Assembly (NCBI RefSeq): GCF_037038585.1 | Contig: NC_092520.1 | Span: 59,176,501-59,240,500, forward strand | Length of the DNA: 64,000 nt | Origin: Patagioenas fasciata | Taxonomy: Eukaryota; Chordata; Aves; Columbiformes; Columbidae | Direction: 5' to 3' | Shown: positions 1 through 12,824 of the stretch, piece by piece | Layout of the letters: each line of letters begins with the position of its first letter | How positions within the stretch are numbered: the first letter of the stretch is position 1 | The notes under the pieces: generated by a model | Databases searched by the model: none | Seen by the model: only the letters and a program-made list of their open reading frames with translations | Told to the model about the DNA's origin: nothing | Translations under genes and position numbers: made by a program

Positions 1-1974
1 TTCATACTGATGCCAGTATCAATATCTGGGAGGTCCGAGTTAGCATTAACATGTGGATTTATTTAAAATATAGTTAGCTATGGTGAATGCAGAGAAGGTG
101 TCTAAATACTGTTATAAATAACATTGGTTATGTCATGTTTTTTGTAATACGATCTGGCCTAGAAGATCATATCCAATTTTTATGTTAATTTTTAGTTTTA
201 AACCTTTTTATATTTCAGGAAAATTGGCATACAAACAAGACAGGACAAGAACAGGGGAAACAAGTCCTAAACAAACTGAATACACTGTAAGACTCTTCCA
301 GGAACTCTATCCACATATGTTAATTCTGACCTGAAAGACTGGTATGCCACTTTTGCAAAACAACTTTGAGTAGTTCATTTTTTTTCTGGTATTTACAAAC
401 AGTGCATTGGACATATCAGTCTCATTTTTGATCTTAGGCAAGACTTCTCAGAAGAGAAAGCGTTCAATGTGTGAGCTGAAACAAGGGCAACAGTAACCAA
501 ATCACTCTGTAATAAAATTTGCCTCATTGCTTTTAAGAACTAGCAGATGGTTTCAACTTTATCTCCCATTGGAGACAAGCTGATTGAATTCACTCCTTGG
601 TTAATGGCTGCTATTTGTGCAAATGAAGATAAAGGAACTAAGCTAAAGACTGGCTATTCCTGCCTAGCCAAGTAGTAGGAAATGTTCTTCATGTGTGACC
701 AACAGTCTCATTTGTAAAAGCTGCTTTTTTCGTACCTTTGATGACTGTCCGTAGGTGTTGCCTTCTCCGAATGTACAAGTAAGAAAATACAGTGGTTTCC
801 TATCTCACCACTTAGAGTCAGATTCAGCCATATATATGTGTGATGAAAAGAAAATATTTAACAACAAATTCACCAAGCCCTCTTAGTCCCTAGCTCTAAC
901 ACAGGAGCCTAAGAGGCTGCTGAAATAAATCATTCAAACAGGAATTAGGGTCTGACACAACCTTATGGATGCGATTCTTACTAAGAAACCAAATTTACTG
1001 GGGCTATGGTGTGCATCAGGGTTGGTTAGACTGACTGGGTGCCAGCAGGAATTCACAGGGAAACTGGTCATCGTGGGCTGAACTCTGCTACAAGAAATAC
1101 AGAGAGACAAGGTTTGAAAAGTTGTATGTGATCTGTTTCTGGAGTATTTATATCAGCAAATAGTTGCTGCAATTTTCTTCTCTCATTGTGACTAACAGCC
1201 TATTCATAACATGTGGTCTCAGCTGTCAGACCTACATATAGTCTAACTAGGAGATAATATTTGTTTGAGGCTGGCCCAAGCCCCTTTGGTGGTTTAAAAG
1301 TGCAGAATCATCACTGAGAACACTTTGCTGGAAGATCACAGCTTGCCTGGAAAGCGGAGATCACAGCTTCTGCCGTGCCTAACCACTGCAGCATGTGGAT
1401 TTGCAGAGCCTGCCTGGCTGCTGGACAGTCTTCCCTGGAATTAAACCTCAACCCTCTTTTCACTGAGAATTCTACAACTTATTATTTTCTTTTTGAATTG
1501 GAACCATATGTCAGAATGCTTGTGTGAAACTGGACTCTGGCCTGTAGTTGGGGAGGCCACCTAGAGCTTGTGGGGACCTCAGCTCCTCTTGCAGACTGTA
1601 TTCCCACCAGAATAAGAAGGGGGCGATCGCCTGAAAGATCCTAGCCTTCCTTGCTCTGAGATTTGCCCACAACATATCTCTACCGGTGCTGCAAAGGCAA
1701 GACACAAGGTCAAAAATGGCATTATGATTCAGGTACAACAGCAAAGAACTGACACACCGAGAAACACTTTTGTTTATACCACTGATTACACAGAAGCACA
1801 CAGTGTGTTGATAGAAAGGACAAAGAGAGAGAATAGAGTTTAAATTACTTATGTTTTATGAATGCATATGTATGTGCTCCCATGCATAAAAGCAATTAGC
1901 TCTCCTAAGTAAACCCAATTCAGATAGACAACAGCACGGCCAAATGAAATAAAAGCATATTTTTAATTTTTATT
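1..1974. other. Single-copy AT-rich DNA, no gene seen
   Basis: No coding exon, RNA gene or recognisable transposon was found. A 96-codon minus-strand reading frame (1511-1801) has no recognisable domain and is probably a chance frame. A short direct repeat (GATCACAGCTT at 1334-1344 and again at 1359-1369, 25 bp apart) lies in a slightly GC-richer patch around 1290-1460. This is consistent with intergenic or intronic sequence. Confidence 0.6.
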
Positions 1975-2190
1975 TGTATAGCACTCTCACTGTGTGAAGC
2001 ACTGTGTGGCACAGCAGCTGTCATCTGAATACCTTCAAGCCCTTTACAAAATCTGGGTAAGGGAAGCACCTAAAAACATCCTGTCATTTTGCATGGGTGG
2101 AAATAAGAGTATGAACCACAGTTAAAACACAGGCAAGATTACACAGTTAGTCTTACCAGAGGTCTGGGCATTTTGGAATTTAGATCATAT
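1975..2190 (+). repeat. Ancient MIR-like SINE/LINE tail, degraded
   Basis: The order of short motifs follows the shared 3' region of old amniote SINEs of the MIR/CORE type. A 'CCCTTTACAAA' motif is followed by 'GGGTAAGGGAAGCACC', an A-rich stretch in the place of the usual 'GGGGAAACTGAGGCACAGAG', then 'AAGATTACACAGTTAGTC', then a stretch like 'GGCAGAGCTGGGA'. Divergence is high, so the family name is uncertain. The assignment rests on remembered consensus sequences. Confidence 0.45.
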
Positions 2191-4793
2191 GTCCACAAAA
2201 TATGCAAACTGGACTGGTGAAGGTTCTGGTTGCCCAGGACTGCAGGACACACACTTTACATGCATGGTGCAGGCTACATACCAAGAGGAGTCAGCATTAA
2301 TGGTTGTGTCCAGACAGGTCTGGCAGATCTGTGCATAGTACCTCTATGGTATAAGTCTGGACTCCATGTGTCCTTATTTGCTGCAATTGTCTCGGGGAAT
2401 TTGTTCCAGGTTAGAAGTTAGGGACTCTCAATGCTTGTCTGTCTACCTGAGTGTTAGTTCTGCCTTTGCTTCCAAAGAAAGTAGAGTATTAGTCAAGCTA
2501 CGGGGCTGTGCTCACACAGCTGTGCAACCGATGGGCAGGAGCTGACTCCTGTTTCTTCAGTCTCCAGGAGCACAGTCCAGAGAAATTTGTGCCCTCAAGC
2601 AGAAGCTGATGTGAGACACACAACATTCAAAATGTCTTCAGGTGCTTTCAAAGCAATGTCACTATTTTAAAGGGCAATGAAGAGGGAGGGACACTGAGAG
2701 ACAAAAAGCTGCTCAAAGGTGGAATAATGAAAGGAGAAATGTCTGAAAAACATTAAAATGTTTACAAGCTGAAAAGAGGTTGACAAACTTCCAAACTGGT
2801 CGAAGGGAAGGCCTTTAATCCTATTAATCTGCTTCATCAGGGGAAAATGCTGGACTAGTAGAACATTGTAAGCACTTTAGTAGGAGCCCTGCTCCAGGCT
2901 ACATGCTGAATGGTGACCTACTGAAATAATTTAGACTAGGAACCACTATAAGAATTTCACACTTCGGCTAGGAAAAGAGCTTTTCGTGAACATGATCCAA
3001 AATGTGCTGAAGCATTTATTTTTTGTATGCAGTCTTGGTTCTTTTCATGACTTTTATGTTTTTCTTCACCACATGTTACTTCTGGAAATGTGACTCAGTG
3101 TTCGTGCTCTTGATAGATAATATCCTTATTTTCACCTATTTGTACCATTTCTCCTTAGAAGAAATTATGTGACAGAATAATTCAGATTAAGTTTTTCTGC
3201 TGTTGGCAGATATAGCTGTTACTTTTAACAAAAAAACAGCGTGGTTTTCCTTTTTTGTCATGCCCTCAGAAAGATGCTAGGCTAATGAATCTAAGCAGAT
3301 TTTCAGCACGGTGATATATATTGTAACAATACAGATAGTCCAATGCTGCCTCTCATAAGGGGAGAGTGAGATTACAGTTTTGCATTGCCGTGCTTTAAAG
3401 ATTCTGTAGAATCTCTAACACACCCAACAGAATTGCTCCCATGCATGCTAAGGAGTCAATGTTAAAGATGTGCAGTATGCACAACACTTCAGTGGACAAG
3501 AATGCCCGAAGCAGAGGCAGCTTAGCAGCCACTGGCAGAAGCCTGTGACTGGCAATGACTGGAAAACAGAGGATGGTGGATAGCTAGAAAATTTTAGACA
3601 CGTCTTTTTTTTTTTTTTTTTTTTTCTCCTAAGAGCACAATAATTTAGCAGCCCTGTGGGACTGTAGGAAGAAAGATGCAGAAGTCATGTTAAAGATTAG
3701 ATAAGCAGTTCTGTTTCCCTCAAGCCAATAAACACTAAAACTACAAACGCTTTGTATTATGCTTTATTGCCGAGAACACAAAACCACAGTGGGATTTCAT
3801 AATATGGACTTAACCTATAAAATTCAATAGAAATATAATAGGTATCTGTAGAAATGACTTTAAAATTATATAAATTTTAATAGTGAATTATCTCTTCTGT
3901 ATGCATTTTTAATAGCTCTGTAGAACCTTATAGCAAACAGAACATTTTCATTGAAATTGTACAAGTCCAAAATCTGGTAGAAATAGTGTAGTTCTAATGT
4001 TTTTCGCTGAAAAACTACATGTCTGGAAATGGTGAGTCATTGTGGTAGGCTGCTACACTGCTCTTGATCTCAGCTTTGAAAACCAGCCGTTCAGGATAGT
4101 GTAGTTTGCAGAATGCTTGCTGTTGATTAAGAGGTCCTTCTGTTAAGGAAGCAGTGAGCTCATAACCTAAAATGGAGTGGACTATGATGGACTTATGGAG
4201 AAGTGGAGAAGGGAGGTGAAGATCATTGTATACTCTAGTGATGTAAATATAATGATAAGAGGAGTTATTCTAGCATTAGGAGAGGGAACTTGAGAAGAAA
4301 GAACACTAAAATAGGTAACTCAGGAGTAGAAAGGTCAAATGCAATCAGAATCTTAAAGCACAAATGCCTCATTAAACATTATTTAAGGCTTTTTATTCAC
4401 CTCTTACTTTCTCTGAGAATTACTTTAGAATTCCAGAGAGCTAGAAAGGCAGTTCCATACTTCAGCTGGGTTTATCATTGATATATCACATATCTTTAGA
4501 GGTTAAAGTGAAATTGTGTGGAGATGAGTGAAGTCATGGCAATTGTAATGATTTGATTGTACCCTTTCCTTTCACTACCAAGAGAACTAGCTACACCCAC
4601 AAAGTGAGGAAGCTCTGATAAACTATTGAGAGAGGGTTTTTTAGAGTGAGGATAGAGTGGTTATAGGGTACATCAGCATTAGCATTTAAGTTTAGATCAG
4701 GCTAGTCTGCTTCTGAAGTGGATTCCCAAGTCATTTCCACAATCTGTAGTCTCACAAAATAAATCAGTTTTTGGAGCATTTTATGTGAATACC
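2191..4793. other. Single-copy AT-rich DNA with a poly-T tract
   Basis: No gene seen. The region holds a 21-base T run at 3605-3625, which could be the A-tail of a decayed retrocopy on the minus strand, although no body of such a copy could be recognised. Two 63-codon frames (2230-2421 and 4290-4481, plus strand) have no recognisable features and look like chance. Confidence 0.55.
3605..3625. repeat. Poly-T homopolymer, 21 bases
   Basis: Uninterrupted run of T read directly in the sequence. It is likely length-variable between individuals. Confidence 0.9.
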
Positions 4794-4882
4794 TTCTGGT
4801 GTTCCTGCTCCGCCAGGGGGATTGGACTGGATGATCTTTCGAGGTCCCTTCCAATCCCTAAAATTCTGTGATTCTGTAATTC
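4794..4882 (+). mobile_element. CR1 LINE 3' end, short 5'-truncated copy
   Basis: This matches the terminal part of avian CR1: 'GGTGTTCCTGCTCC', then 'GGATTGGACTGGATGATC', then 'AGGTCCCTTCCAATCCCTAA', ending in ATTCTGTG octamers. CR1 retrotransposes by target-primed reverse transcription and is usually heavily 5'-truncated, so a tail of about 90 bp is typical. The copy closely resembles the tails at 17960-18048, 21835-21917 and 25010-25098, which suggests one subfamily. Confidence 0.9.
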
Positions 4883-7800
4883 TTCTTGAAACTAAATCTA
4901 AAGATGATCTCCAGGATCTCTCCTAAAGCACTCCAGATGATAGTGGTTGTCAGTCAACAGGTCCAGAATAGAACTTGTTGCAATAAAGGCCCCCAGAACA
5001 CACAAGTTGTGACCACTGATTCTCAGAACTAAATATTTTGCTCTACAGGTCAATTACTACTGTGATTCTGGTATTAATAAAGATGTAGCCAAAGAGTAAT
5101 TAAAAACAACAAAAAAAAGAACTATAGAGCTCCTTCTACTCTGTAAATATTTTTTTAATTAATTTTGCTGGAGGAAAGAATTGTGCAAACTGAAGTTCCT
5201 CAATAGGAAGAAAAAATGCATGTATGGAAAAGTGTGGGTTAAGGTCTAGCAAAAAATGTGTCGACCTGCTTACATGAAGAAATTCTTGCAAAGCAATGTT
5301 GCTGTATTAATTGCCCATATAACACTTGCACACACTTCAGTAATACACATAAAAAAATAGGTGAAGCCGATTTTCAATTTTCAGAATCTCATTTGGTAAT
5401 CAGTTTAAAGTAATTCTTACCAGCCTCGCAGACTTCATTTTGCATGTGCTTTCCCTCCCTCCAGAGTGAACTGCTTACTAAAGTTTGTAAGTGGATTCTA
5501 TTGCAACATTTATTTTGATAAATATGCATCTTGAAAAGTGTGAGTGTTAAACATAGACTTGATCTAGCAATCTTTTACTGTGAAAATGTATTCCACAGAC
5601 CATTGAGGTGTTGTAGTAAAAAGCTATCTGATAAAATAAGCAACAGCATTGAAATTTTGGCTTAAACTACTTTTTCAAGAAATAAGTTACCCTAAGGCTG
5701 ATGTTTGAACTAGCTGCTATTATTTGTTGTCTGTAGCAGTCATTTCCTTATTGAAAGTCTAAATTTATTTAAGATAAAGTTGGGGGTTGAATTTCCTGGT
5801 AGAGTTACAGATACCATTAAAAAAAAAAAAGGACTCATTATATAAATTTTACTATTTGGTGCTTTGTAGACACCAAGTATAAGAGAATATTACATGCTAT
5901 TTCATTTTGAATAATATTTAATATCTTAACTCTGTGTAGCTCTACCTAGAAAAAAAATGAAAATAGTTTATTTTATAGTGTCTAATCCTGTCCTTAACAC
6001 CAATTTTAGTTTTAAAGAAAGGTTTGAAATATCTCTCTTTGATAATTAAAGCATTGCCTTTAGCACGGGTAAATGCCTTGATTCTGTATTTCTTTATTAT
6101 TTAACTTGAAAAAACTTCCAGCTAAGCAGATATGGATACAGTTATGGGGCAGATACAATCTTTTTATGTGCCTAAAAGAGATAAGAAATATCTGCTGGTG
6201 ATGCAATATCACACACATAAAGAATTGCTTCTGTGCTAGCATTCTTCCAGTGTGTTAGTATTCCAGCATTCTTTATATTTCAGCATGTGGTTGAACTAAT
6301 TTTACTTGCTAAAATCAAAGGAAAAGGAACAAGAAAAATAATATTGGGCACATTAATTCAGAATTTTAAAGCAATGTGTCTGATCACATGTGCTTTGTGT
6401 CATCATTCCAGGAAATTCTGCATTGTTCGCCAAAACAGTCATGCTTGAGGAAATCGAGTGTTTCTCATTAGTGATCAATACACAACTGCATTTCCATGAT
6501 TCTTGAAATGTTTCTTGAACAGTCCAGTTTAAGTAACTTGATATCAGTTAGCTATAGAGATTAACCTTCAGATTTAAACTCGAACCACTTAATGGAGGAA
6601 GATACATTATGCCATAGCTTCAATACAGAGGCTGATGCTATACATAGTTAACCTGATACTATTCAATTTAGGAGCTTTTTATAGCTTTAAAAAAAAAGGT
6701 GTTTTTTACTTTATTTGCTGCAGTTTAGAGCTAATAACCAAACTACCAACTGTGACCATAGATCTGGAGGAAGCAAGGACAGACTCCACATGCTAGCTAC
6801 CTTGCTCAGATCTCCTGGCCTATTTGATTCACCCTTTTCCTGGAAATTTCCCCAGAAATGTAGTTAATCCTGCACATTAAATCATGGAAGTCTGTTAATG
6901 GTGCTGAAGGTTCAAAGCTTGCCTCCTGTTTAAGGGTAAAAAAGGGAGAAATGAATTAAGTTAAAACCTGAATTAAGACTATAATGACATAGTGCTAACT
7001 TCCCTCCTGGACTGCTTTGAGGGGTATTTCTATATCAAAAAAATACATACATGTAACTTTTATGCATTGGATGTGGGAATGTGTGCAGGAAGAAGGAAAT
7101 ATCTGTAATTCTACGGTGGTCTATGTCTCTAACTGCTACACATATTTTTCAATAGATCTGAAGTATCACCTTGTTTGCTTCTACACGTCCCAAATTTGAA
7201 GCATGTATGCCTATAATCTGATACAAAATTGTATTTTTGTGGTATTTAAAGGAACTAGAACCAGAGGAAATAGAGAGAGGAACATTGGAAACATAGGCAG
7301 GGTGAGTAGGGCAGACTGTTGCCTCTAATACTCTTGTTATCTCACCTTTGGAGGAGAGATACAAAAAAAGAAAGTATATTTTCCATATCAGTGACTCTTC
7401 CAGTTTCTTCTGTCATATGTTGCCTAAAACATGTCTTCACATGTTTATAAGGAGTTATGGCTGTCTTTAATGTAGATTTCCTGTAGCTGGCATTTTGCAG
7501 ATAAAAGAATAGCTTAAACTCAGCTAAAGAAAACAAAGAGAGGAGTTTTACTTTTAAACTAATGCTTAAATATTAGAGATGCTGCAAAAAAAATAAGGTC
7601 TTTTTCTTTGTACTATGTTTCATTTATTGTCTCTCTTGTGTAATATTTGGTTCATTGTTTACTAATGAGGGTGAAATATATATACATTTAAATGAAGAAG
7701 AAATATATCTATCTCTTATATGTATATTTTGTATATAACACTGCATGTTGTTTCTGATCTTGTAATTTGAAGGTAGAAAGAGTCTTAATAGATCAGATGT

Positions 7801-7959
7801 TTGATCCTAATCTATATTCTTTTTCTGACAGGGGTTGTTACTGAACACTTCTGAAAAAGGTGTAAAATTCTCATGACATGCTCACAGTGTTGTTTTCCTT
7901 TGTGCTATCTGCATACCATGTGGTTTAGGAAAACACACTCTGTCTTTAAGCCACATGCA
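4883..7959. other. Single-copy AT-rich DNA, no gene seen
   Basis: Long stretch without recognisable repeats or exons. Short frames at 6060-6242 (-), 6233-6448 (+), 7017-7199 (+), 7149-7364 (-) and 7342-7536 (-) are 60-71 codons, overlap each other and have low-complexity, unfamiliar composition. A low-complexity TATA-rich patch lies at about 7676-7740. Confidence 0.55.
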
Positions 7960-8180
7960 CATCACTTCAGTCCCCGTAGGCCAGCACAATGTCCCAGTCA
8001 GTGTCCCGTACCAGATGTTCCAGAAAAAGGTGTAAGAAAACCAGCAGTGAACAACTATTAAAAATTGGGACCACAGAGGAAGCTTCTTACCTCCCAGGCA
8101 GCGAGTTATTAGCAGCTTTACTGCGGAAGCATGAAGATTTAGGCCCCCGTACATTTTAATCCTTTCCAATATAAGCATTT
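7960..8180 (-). mobile_element. Ancient L3/CR1-type LINE 3' fragment (minus strand), degraded
   Basis: On the plus strand the text runs 'GGCCAGCACAATGTCCCAG', 'GTACCAGATGTTCCAGAAA', 'AGGTGTAAGAAAACC', then 'GAGGAAGCTTCTTACC' and 'GCATGAAGATTTAGGCCCC'. This is the motif order I remember for the reverse complement of an old sauropsid L3/CR1-like 3' region (the 'agtggccagtgccagatgcttcagagg ... gaagcatgagg' block). The 124-codon minus-strand frame at 7882-8256 overlaps it and is therefore most likely transposon or chance sequence. The exact family is not certain. Confidence 0.5.
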
Positions 8181-9926
8181 TGACAAACTGGGAATTGAAA
8201 CATTGGATTCCAGTTTTATTCTGGAAGATAAATTTATCTTGTAATTTAAAATGCATTCATGAAAAATTGCAGCAAACAAGTAATTATACTATGTGCATTT
8301 GCTTTCATTAGCTGGGGAGACTAGCTGAGATTTTTTAAAATTCCATGAGGTACCATATGAGATTCTGAGAAACATATTTCTGTGAAATGGGACAGGTGAT
8401 AGGCATATTACTGGTAAGATACATATGGTAGATGATAGACAGGAAGAGAATTTTAAAAGAAGATCCTACTCTTTCACAGGCAGAAGATGGAGAGAGTAAT
8501 AAGATTTGCATTGGTGTTACAACTTTTTTGTCATTGTTTTTTTTATTTTTCAGTCAGACCTATTTCAAGGAACTGTAATGCAACATTGCTTTACACAGCA
8601 CAGTTTACAAATTGTAGAATCACTTAAATGTCTTGTTAGAGTTTAGTTTGCTATCTAATTCAGGTCCTCTAAATCTTTTGGTATGCACCATTTAACACCA
8701 TTTTCAAAAGCAGAACCCATCTACTAAGCTGTTAAATACAGAACATAGGATAAAACTGAGCTGGGATGACATCAAAACCTATAAATTCAGTAGACAGGCT
8801 TAACTTTTTAAAAATCCTTTGGGAAGATGCTGATGGTCTTCATCTTTACCTGGATACTGAAATTTTCATTTCATGTAAGCTTTCTAGGTCCAGAGCTGCT
8901 TCTTATTCTTCAACTAAGAAAGCAGCCAATAAATAATGTGTGTAATAAATTACTGTTGTCTGTATCACCTGCAAACTTTTTGACCATCCATTACACATTT
9001 ACTTCATTGTACATGGGGCTTTCATCTTGCAAACGGTGAAAGATAATTTCAACTGTAGGATTAGTGCCATAAAAGGATTTCTTATGAATTGTAGTATCAG
9101 GGGCCTAAATCCTTTGCTGGCTAATCTTGTGATTCAATTCAGAAGATGTTACAATCTCACATGAATGTCCACTGATTTATTGCTACAGATTGACCTGGTG
9201 GAAGCTGATGATCTGCTGTCACTCATGAAAATGATGAGAGAAGAGCTACCCTTGCCATTTTCCTGCAGAAAATTTGGATGTTTTAACTAACTGCAGTTTG
9301 TGTCTAACTTTTCATCAGTAAATAAGGGTCAGCCATCTGGCAGTGATGAATTTGGCTGGAATTGATTCCATCTGCTAAAATATGATGTAAAAATATTCTG
9401 CTCCTCCATGGCACTGGAAAGATATGACATCTGGGATTAGACAAAATAAAGGAGCTTGAAAGTGGAAGGCATTGACAAAACGGTTTCCTTACTCAGTAAC
9501 TGGAGACATGTCACTAGAGGGTGGGAATAATGACAAGTCTATAACTTGGGTTTATCTGTTTCCATATATATTTTTTTTCTAGGAGTTAATGTTAACTCAG
9601 GAGTTAAAACACTGAGTTCAGCTTTCCTCTCCAACTTCCTTTTACCATGGACTGAAGTTATTATGTAAGTTTATGGCCAAGTATGTAGAGATGTAGGTTT
9701 CTCATGTGAACATGGAATTTTGTGTTATGTGTCATCCAGGTGTTTACAGATGTGTACCCTGTGGTTTTCCAGCAAAGCTGGAAGACTAGGGAAGCCTGGA
9801 AACTAGTGGGCAAAGAAAAGCCAAGAGGCTTTGCACCGCTTTACCTACAAACTCAAGCATGTAGTTTCTATTTTGATGGACCTTTGTAAAAATGTCATGA
9901 TAGAGCTTCCAGGGACCCTAATTGGC
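8181..9926. other. Single-copy AT-rich DNA, no gene seen
   Basis: No exon, RNA gene or repeat could be recognised. A 70-codon plus-strand frame (8827-9039) is hydrophobic but has no recognisable family features. Confidence 0.55.
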
Positions 9927-9986
9927 TAACAGTTGGTCTTGATGATCTTTAGGGTTTCTTCCAACCAAATGATGCTATGATTCTAT
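9927..9986 (+). mobile_element. Old CR1 LINE 3' end remnant
   Basis: 'GTTGGTCTTGATGATCTTTA', 'GGGTTTCTTCCAACC' and 'ATGCTATGATTCTA' follow the CR1 tail but with more substitutions than the other tails. The terminal octamer is of the ATTCTATG type. This is probably an older subfamily insertion. Confidence 0.75.
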
Positions 9987-12752
9987 TTTTCAAGGCACTG
10001 AATTTGCCTGAAGAATGAAGAGGTATGCTATAGAACTGGTGGCAGAATTTCTTTCTCCATCTTTTCAGTCTACTGAGAGCTGAGATACAGTGTTTTATTA
10101 TCAAAATTCAAGATCACTTGTTTTACTCCACTAAGTATTCTAGCATATTTTGCCTCTGCATTGTGCCAGTCTTGAAAGCTGGAAGTGTTACATGCTTTCA
10201 GGTTATGGAGCAATTCTAAGGATTTGGAGAACTGCAGGTCTTTCACATGGGAGCAGGTTCTTCGGGGACCTCACATGCTTGTATATATTGTTATCAATGT
10301 GTACCTTTCAATTTAATTTGAGGACTTTGTTCCAAATTAAGCAAACATTTTTAAGGAATGACATATGGAAAACTCTGAGCATGATTTTTTATTTTTTTTC
10401 CTGGGGTAAAGCAAGCTGCTTTCTAAATTATCATGTCCCAGAGAGGAAAGATATGAAAAAAAGTTCTGCATTTAACCCAGTCCTGAAGATTGGAATTATA
10501 ATGCATCCTACAAAATTACTCAACAGACACCATGTTAATGTGAGGTTCTTTTATAAATCTAGACAGCAGTATGCCAACATATATTCCCAAATGGCTGCTG
10601 TAATGTGAACCAGCAGGCATTTAGTTTTAGAGTACTATGTGCAAGCGTTAGCTTTAAAAAGTCTATCATCAGTAATTGGTTTAATAGTTAAAAATAACTG
10701 ACTACTATGGTGCAGTAAAGAAGCTATTACATCCATTAGAATGTCTGTAAGTGTGAACATTGTTCATTTGTGACCACAGAGAAAGGTTTTTATAACTTTT
10801 TTGATTTAGTTCTAGCAGAAGGCAATTAAGCAAGAAGTTTTTGCAGGTTGGAATTTTTTATTAGATATTCCTTCTCCACTCTTATTTGTTGTTGTAGGCA
10901 GTGATATAGTTGCTTCATGAGCAGCCAATGCATTCGCATAAATGCATTAAATGCAGTTCAGTAAGAAGTGCTGAGCTTGAGAAACACTGGAAAGTAATGT
11001 AGGATTCAAGTTAATACAAAGAGACTTTGACTAGACATGCACTTCTCTGTGTATAAGAACATATAAAAAAGAATATCTGAGTGATTTTTAAACTATCAAG
11101 AGCAAACAGAATTAGTACAATTTTAAGGCTGGGGGCTCCTGAGAGAAGGCTTTAAGTGTAATTTTCTTATATTTCAATATGGAGTACATGTGCTTAAATT
11201 ACACAATTGCTTACTGTTTTTGCTGACACAGGGCCTCAGTAAAAATACCACTATGCTAAGATTTCAAAAACACTTTTTAGAGCTATTTAGGTATTTGGCT
11301 TCACAGAATTTGTGCTTTTTTTTTTTCTTTAAATGCCATAAATTTTCACCAATGCTGAAGAGAATTCCTGGTTTTTTTTTCCACTTTTTAAAGCATCGTT
11401 ATATACGCATGTATCTAAATATTGTGTTTGATTTCTTCTTCTAATTTAGGATGACTACTCTTACTATTCCCAAAGCTTCCTTTCAATTTATAACTTTTTT
11501 ATGTTCAGGTTTTGATATGCAAAAGCAACCTGAACTTATATTTAAGCACTTGTGAAATACCAAGACCTTTGTTAACTCCCCAAATAAAGAACATTATTTG
11601 AGTCAAGTAAACTCATTAAAGAAAAAAAAAAAAGACAAAACAGAAGAATATTTAAATATCTGCTTAGTGTTAGAACAGACATATAATTCTTTTTTTTTTT
11701 TTTTCCTCTTATTTTGCTTTAAAGAAAGTAGCAAGCATCTGCTTTGACGTTTACTGAACTGGAATGAATGTTCTTAGTTATATTGATACTTTACTGAATT
11801 TATTATCTGAAAAGTCAAATATGATTAATACAGTGGACATCAACACTCTCTGTGCAAGATGTTGATACTCAGAAAGTAATGTTCATTTCAGAATTTAACA
11901 GCACAGTGTGTTATAACTCAATTGTTTCCCTCACTTACTTTTGGTCTTCACTGATGCCAACATTTCAGTCTATGATGTATGGTCTAATATAAATATCTGA
12001 CTAATATAAATGCATTGCTAGATATAGACCTTTGTCAAAAAACAGGTAAATTGAAAACATCCCTAGTACCTCCACTCTCTTCTCCGTATTGCTTCATTTC
12101 AAATGGTTACAATACTGGCGAAATAAAAACCTCATCAAATATTACTTCATCCTTGCTTGCCAGCAGCTTAAATTCCATTTAATTTCTTTTGTGTTAACAG
12201 GTTGCATTTACAGAGAGCTTTTGGTTTTGTTATTTGTCTCAATTTGCTGAAGTAGCTGAGTGTGGTCCAAATGGAAAAATAAATCACAAAGAAAGCTTAT
12301 TAGAAAATGTTTATAGTGTTGAATTAGAAAGCAGTAGGCAGTATTTGTTAGGCCAGATAAACTGTATATTGTTGTCTTTTGGGGAAACTAAAAACTAAAT
12401 AAAATCTTTACCTTGGACACTCAAGTTTTTGTCCAAAGGTTAAGCTGACACAGCAGTTCCTTCTTTAATTATTTATGGATGAGACATGCGAAATGCCTGC
12501 CAAAGTTAGCAGAAAGAAAATAATGGCTAGCATTAAACATTTGACCTTGAAAGCAGCTCTGATTGAAAATAATTACCCCAAGTTTTAAAACCTTTATTTC
12601 CTGTTCTGGTGGCAATGTCCTTCTTAAGCTGTAATAAATTGCCCAATCATCTTAGCATCAGATTAACTTGACTCAAGTGTTTATTTCACATTAAGCTTCA
12701 GCATTACTGATGCACTAGGTAGAAGTGATATTAATTATCTTTAGTTGTGAGG
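9987..12752. other. Single-copy DNA; possible conserved noncoding block at 12120-12750
   Basis: No gene is supported. The longest frame in the window, 152 codons at 10150-10608 (+), has no recognised domain and no splice or promoter context that stands out. From about 12120 the sequence changes character: balanced, low-repeat text with homeodomain-like TAATTA/ATTA cores (for example around 12465 and 12730) and few homopolymers, as often seen in developmental enhancers. This is a visual impression and needs conservation data. Confidence 0.4.
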
Positions 12753-12824
12753 TATTTTATTTTATTTTATTTTATTTTATTTTATTTTATTTTATTTTAT
12801 TTTATTTTATTTATTTTATTTTTA
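12753..12824. repeat. (ATTTT)n pentanucleotide microsatellite
   Basis: ATTTT units run nearly perfectly from 12754 to about 12812, then with small interruptions to 12824, about 13-14 units. The length is likely polymorphic. Confidence 0.95.
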
